Shown: in pieces, positions 5,042-5,371 of the stretch
Numbering within the stretch: the stretch's first letter is position 1
Layout of the letters: the number at the start of each line of letters is the position of its first letter
Assembly: GCA_009784355.1 (NCBI GenBank)
Contig: WRBU01000094.1
Location: forward strand, 1 to 5,371
Source: Defluviitaleaceae bacterium
GTDB taxonomy: Bacteria; Bacillota; Clostridia; Lachnospirales; WRAX01
Length of the DNA stretch: 5,371 nt
Reading direction: 5' to 3'
Program-made: the position numbers and the translations under genes
The notes under the pieces: generated by a model
Databases searched by the model: none
The model's input: only the letters and a program-made list of their open reading frames with translations
Told to the model about the DNA's origin: nothing

Positions 5042-5070
5042 ATAATATATGTAAATATGCTGAAACGCAA
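5042..5070 (-). promoter_or_regulatory. glyS: Candidate glyS promoter
   Basis: On the minus strand TTGCGT (5065-5070), a 17-base spacer and TATTAT (5042-5047) lie 33 bases before the glyS ATG. The -10 is a five-of-six match; the -35 is weak. It would give a short leader containing only the ribosome binding site, which leaves no room for a T-box. Confidence 0.45.
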
Positions 5071-5076
5071 GTTTCA
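5061..5076. promoter_or_regulatory. Palindrome overlapping the glyS -35
   Basis: TGAAAC (5061-5066), GCAA, GTTTCA (5071-5076) is a perfect 6-bp inverted repeat with a 4-base centre. It covers the candidate -35 hexamer, where an operator could act. It could also simply be a small stem-loop. Confidence 0.35.
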
Positions 5077-5095
5077 CCCATGAAAAAATGAAAAT

Positions 5096-5163
5096 AAAAA
5101 AAGGAACGCAAGGGCTGGCAAAGAAAATCCTTAAAAAACTCTGCCATCCACCTTACGCTCCTT
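5096..5163 (-). terminator. Intrinsic terminator upstream of glyS
   Basis: On the minus strand AAGGAGCGTAAGG (5151-5163) pairs with CCTTGCGTTCCTT (5101-5113) over 13 bp including two G-U pairs, and an inner stem GGCAGAG (5139-5145) with CTTTGCC (5117-5123) adds seven pairs. Seven T follow directly, then more T-rich sequence. The wobbles fit only the minus RNA. It either ends a short upstream transcript or attenuates read-through into glyS. No tRNA-binding T-box motif (GGNACCGCG) is present in it. Confidence 0.72.
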
Positions 5164-5283
5164 AGAAATTTTAAATGTCAAAAAAACAACATACACCATC
5201 TGCCAACATACAATACACAAAATCTCGCCTCCCATTGAAATGTGAGGGCAAGTGTGAAAGTCTCACGTGAAAAATCTGCATAC

Positions 5284-5305
5284 AAAAAAAGCTACCCAAA
5301 GTAGC
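5284..5305 (-). terminator. Intrinsic terminator of the gene entering from the right edge
   Basis: GCTAC and GTAGC form a 5-bp stem with a 5-base loop, followed on the minus strand by seven T (5290 to 5284). It starts 12 bases after the stop codon at 5318. The stem is short but the position and T-run make a terminator likely. Confidence 0.7.
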
Positions 5306-5317
5306 ACAAAAAACAAG

Positions 5318-5371
5318 TTATCCAGAGATTTTGGTAATGGAAGAAACGTCATAGCCCTGGGCGGCAAGAAA
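5318..5371 (-). CDS. C-terminal tail of an unidentified protein, cut by window edge
   Basis: The last 17 codons read FLAAQGYDVSSITKISG before TAA. They are followed at once by a terminator, which supports a real gene end. The A-x-G-Y-x-V-x-x-I-x-K-I-x-G pattern resembles the small helix-turn-helix tail seen at the end of several proteins, for example some PD-(D/E)XK transposase-type nucleases, but 17 residues cannot settle the family. Confidence 0.5.
   Translation of the reverse strand, partial: FLAAQGYDVSSITKISG

Noticed and set aside
5101..5283. T-box riboswitch upstream of glyS
   Set aside because: The segment AAGGTGGATGGCAG in the terminator arm has a UGGA that would suit tRNA-Gly, but the conserved ACCGCG does not follow and no Stem I motifs were seen in the short interval.

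Overview
The window looks like a piece of chromosome from a low-GC Gram-positive anaerobe of the Clostridia type. This rests on AT-rich spacers, strong AAGGAGG/GGAGG-type ribosome binding sites, a single-chain dimeric-type glycyl-tRNA synthetase, a TnpW-like protein of the kind carried by clostridial Tn4451-type elements, and small accessory families (ClbS/DfsB-like, DinB-like, flavodoxin, MazG-like) common in such genomes. Genus cannot be read from the sequence.

Layout. Bases 1-123 are the end of an IS3-like insertion sequence whose transposase starts at 59 and runs off the left edge. Bases 124-386 are a scarred spacer with a long hairpin, a second inverted repeat and a broken fragment resembling the N-terminus of a 4Fe-4S epoxyqueuosine-reductase-like protein. 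On the minus strand follow a MazG-like pyrophosphohydrolase (387-698), a ClbS/DfsB-family protein (978-1532), and a two-cistron unit of a deleted MGMT-family remnant (2199-2498) coupled to a flavodoxin (1676-2197). On the plus strand are an orphan TnpW-like protein (2700-2897) and a DinB-family protein (3047-3514). The DinB-like gene converges on glyS (3605-5008, minus) across a bidirectional terminator. Upstream of glyS lie its probable promoter, two minus-strand terminators and the last 17 codons of an unidentified gene.

How the parts relate. glyS is the only clear housekeeping gene; the rest is an accessory zone with several decayed or truncated pieces, which suggests repeated insertion and deletion. 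The most notable signal is one operator-like palindrome (AATATGACA-N6-TGTC...) placed 7-8 bp upstream of the -10 element of two unlinked, oppositely oriented genes, the ClbS-like and the DinB-like gene. Both encode helical-bundle proteins, which suggests they answer to one regulator not encoded in the window. Other structural signals are a fold-back hairpin that would hide the IS transposase ribosome binding site, and two mutually exclusive pairings downstream of the MazG-like gene. I did not find evidence for a wholly new multi-gene system.
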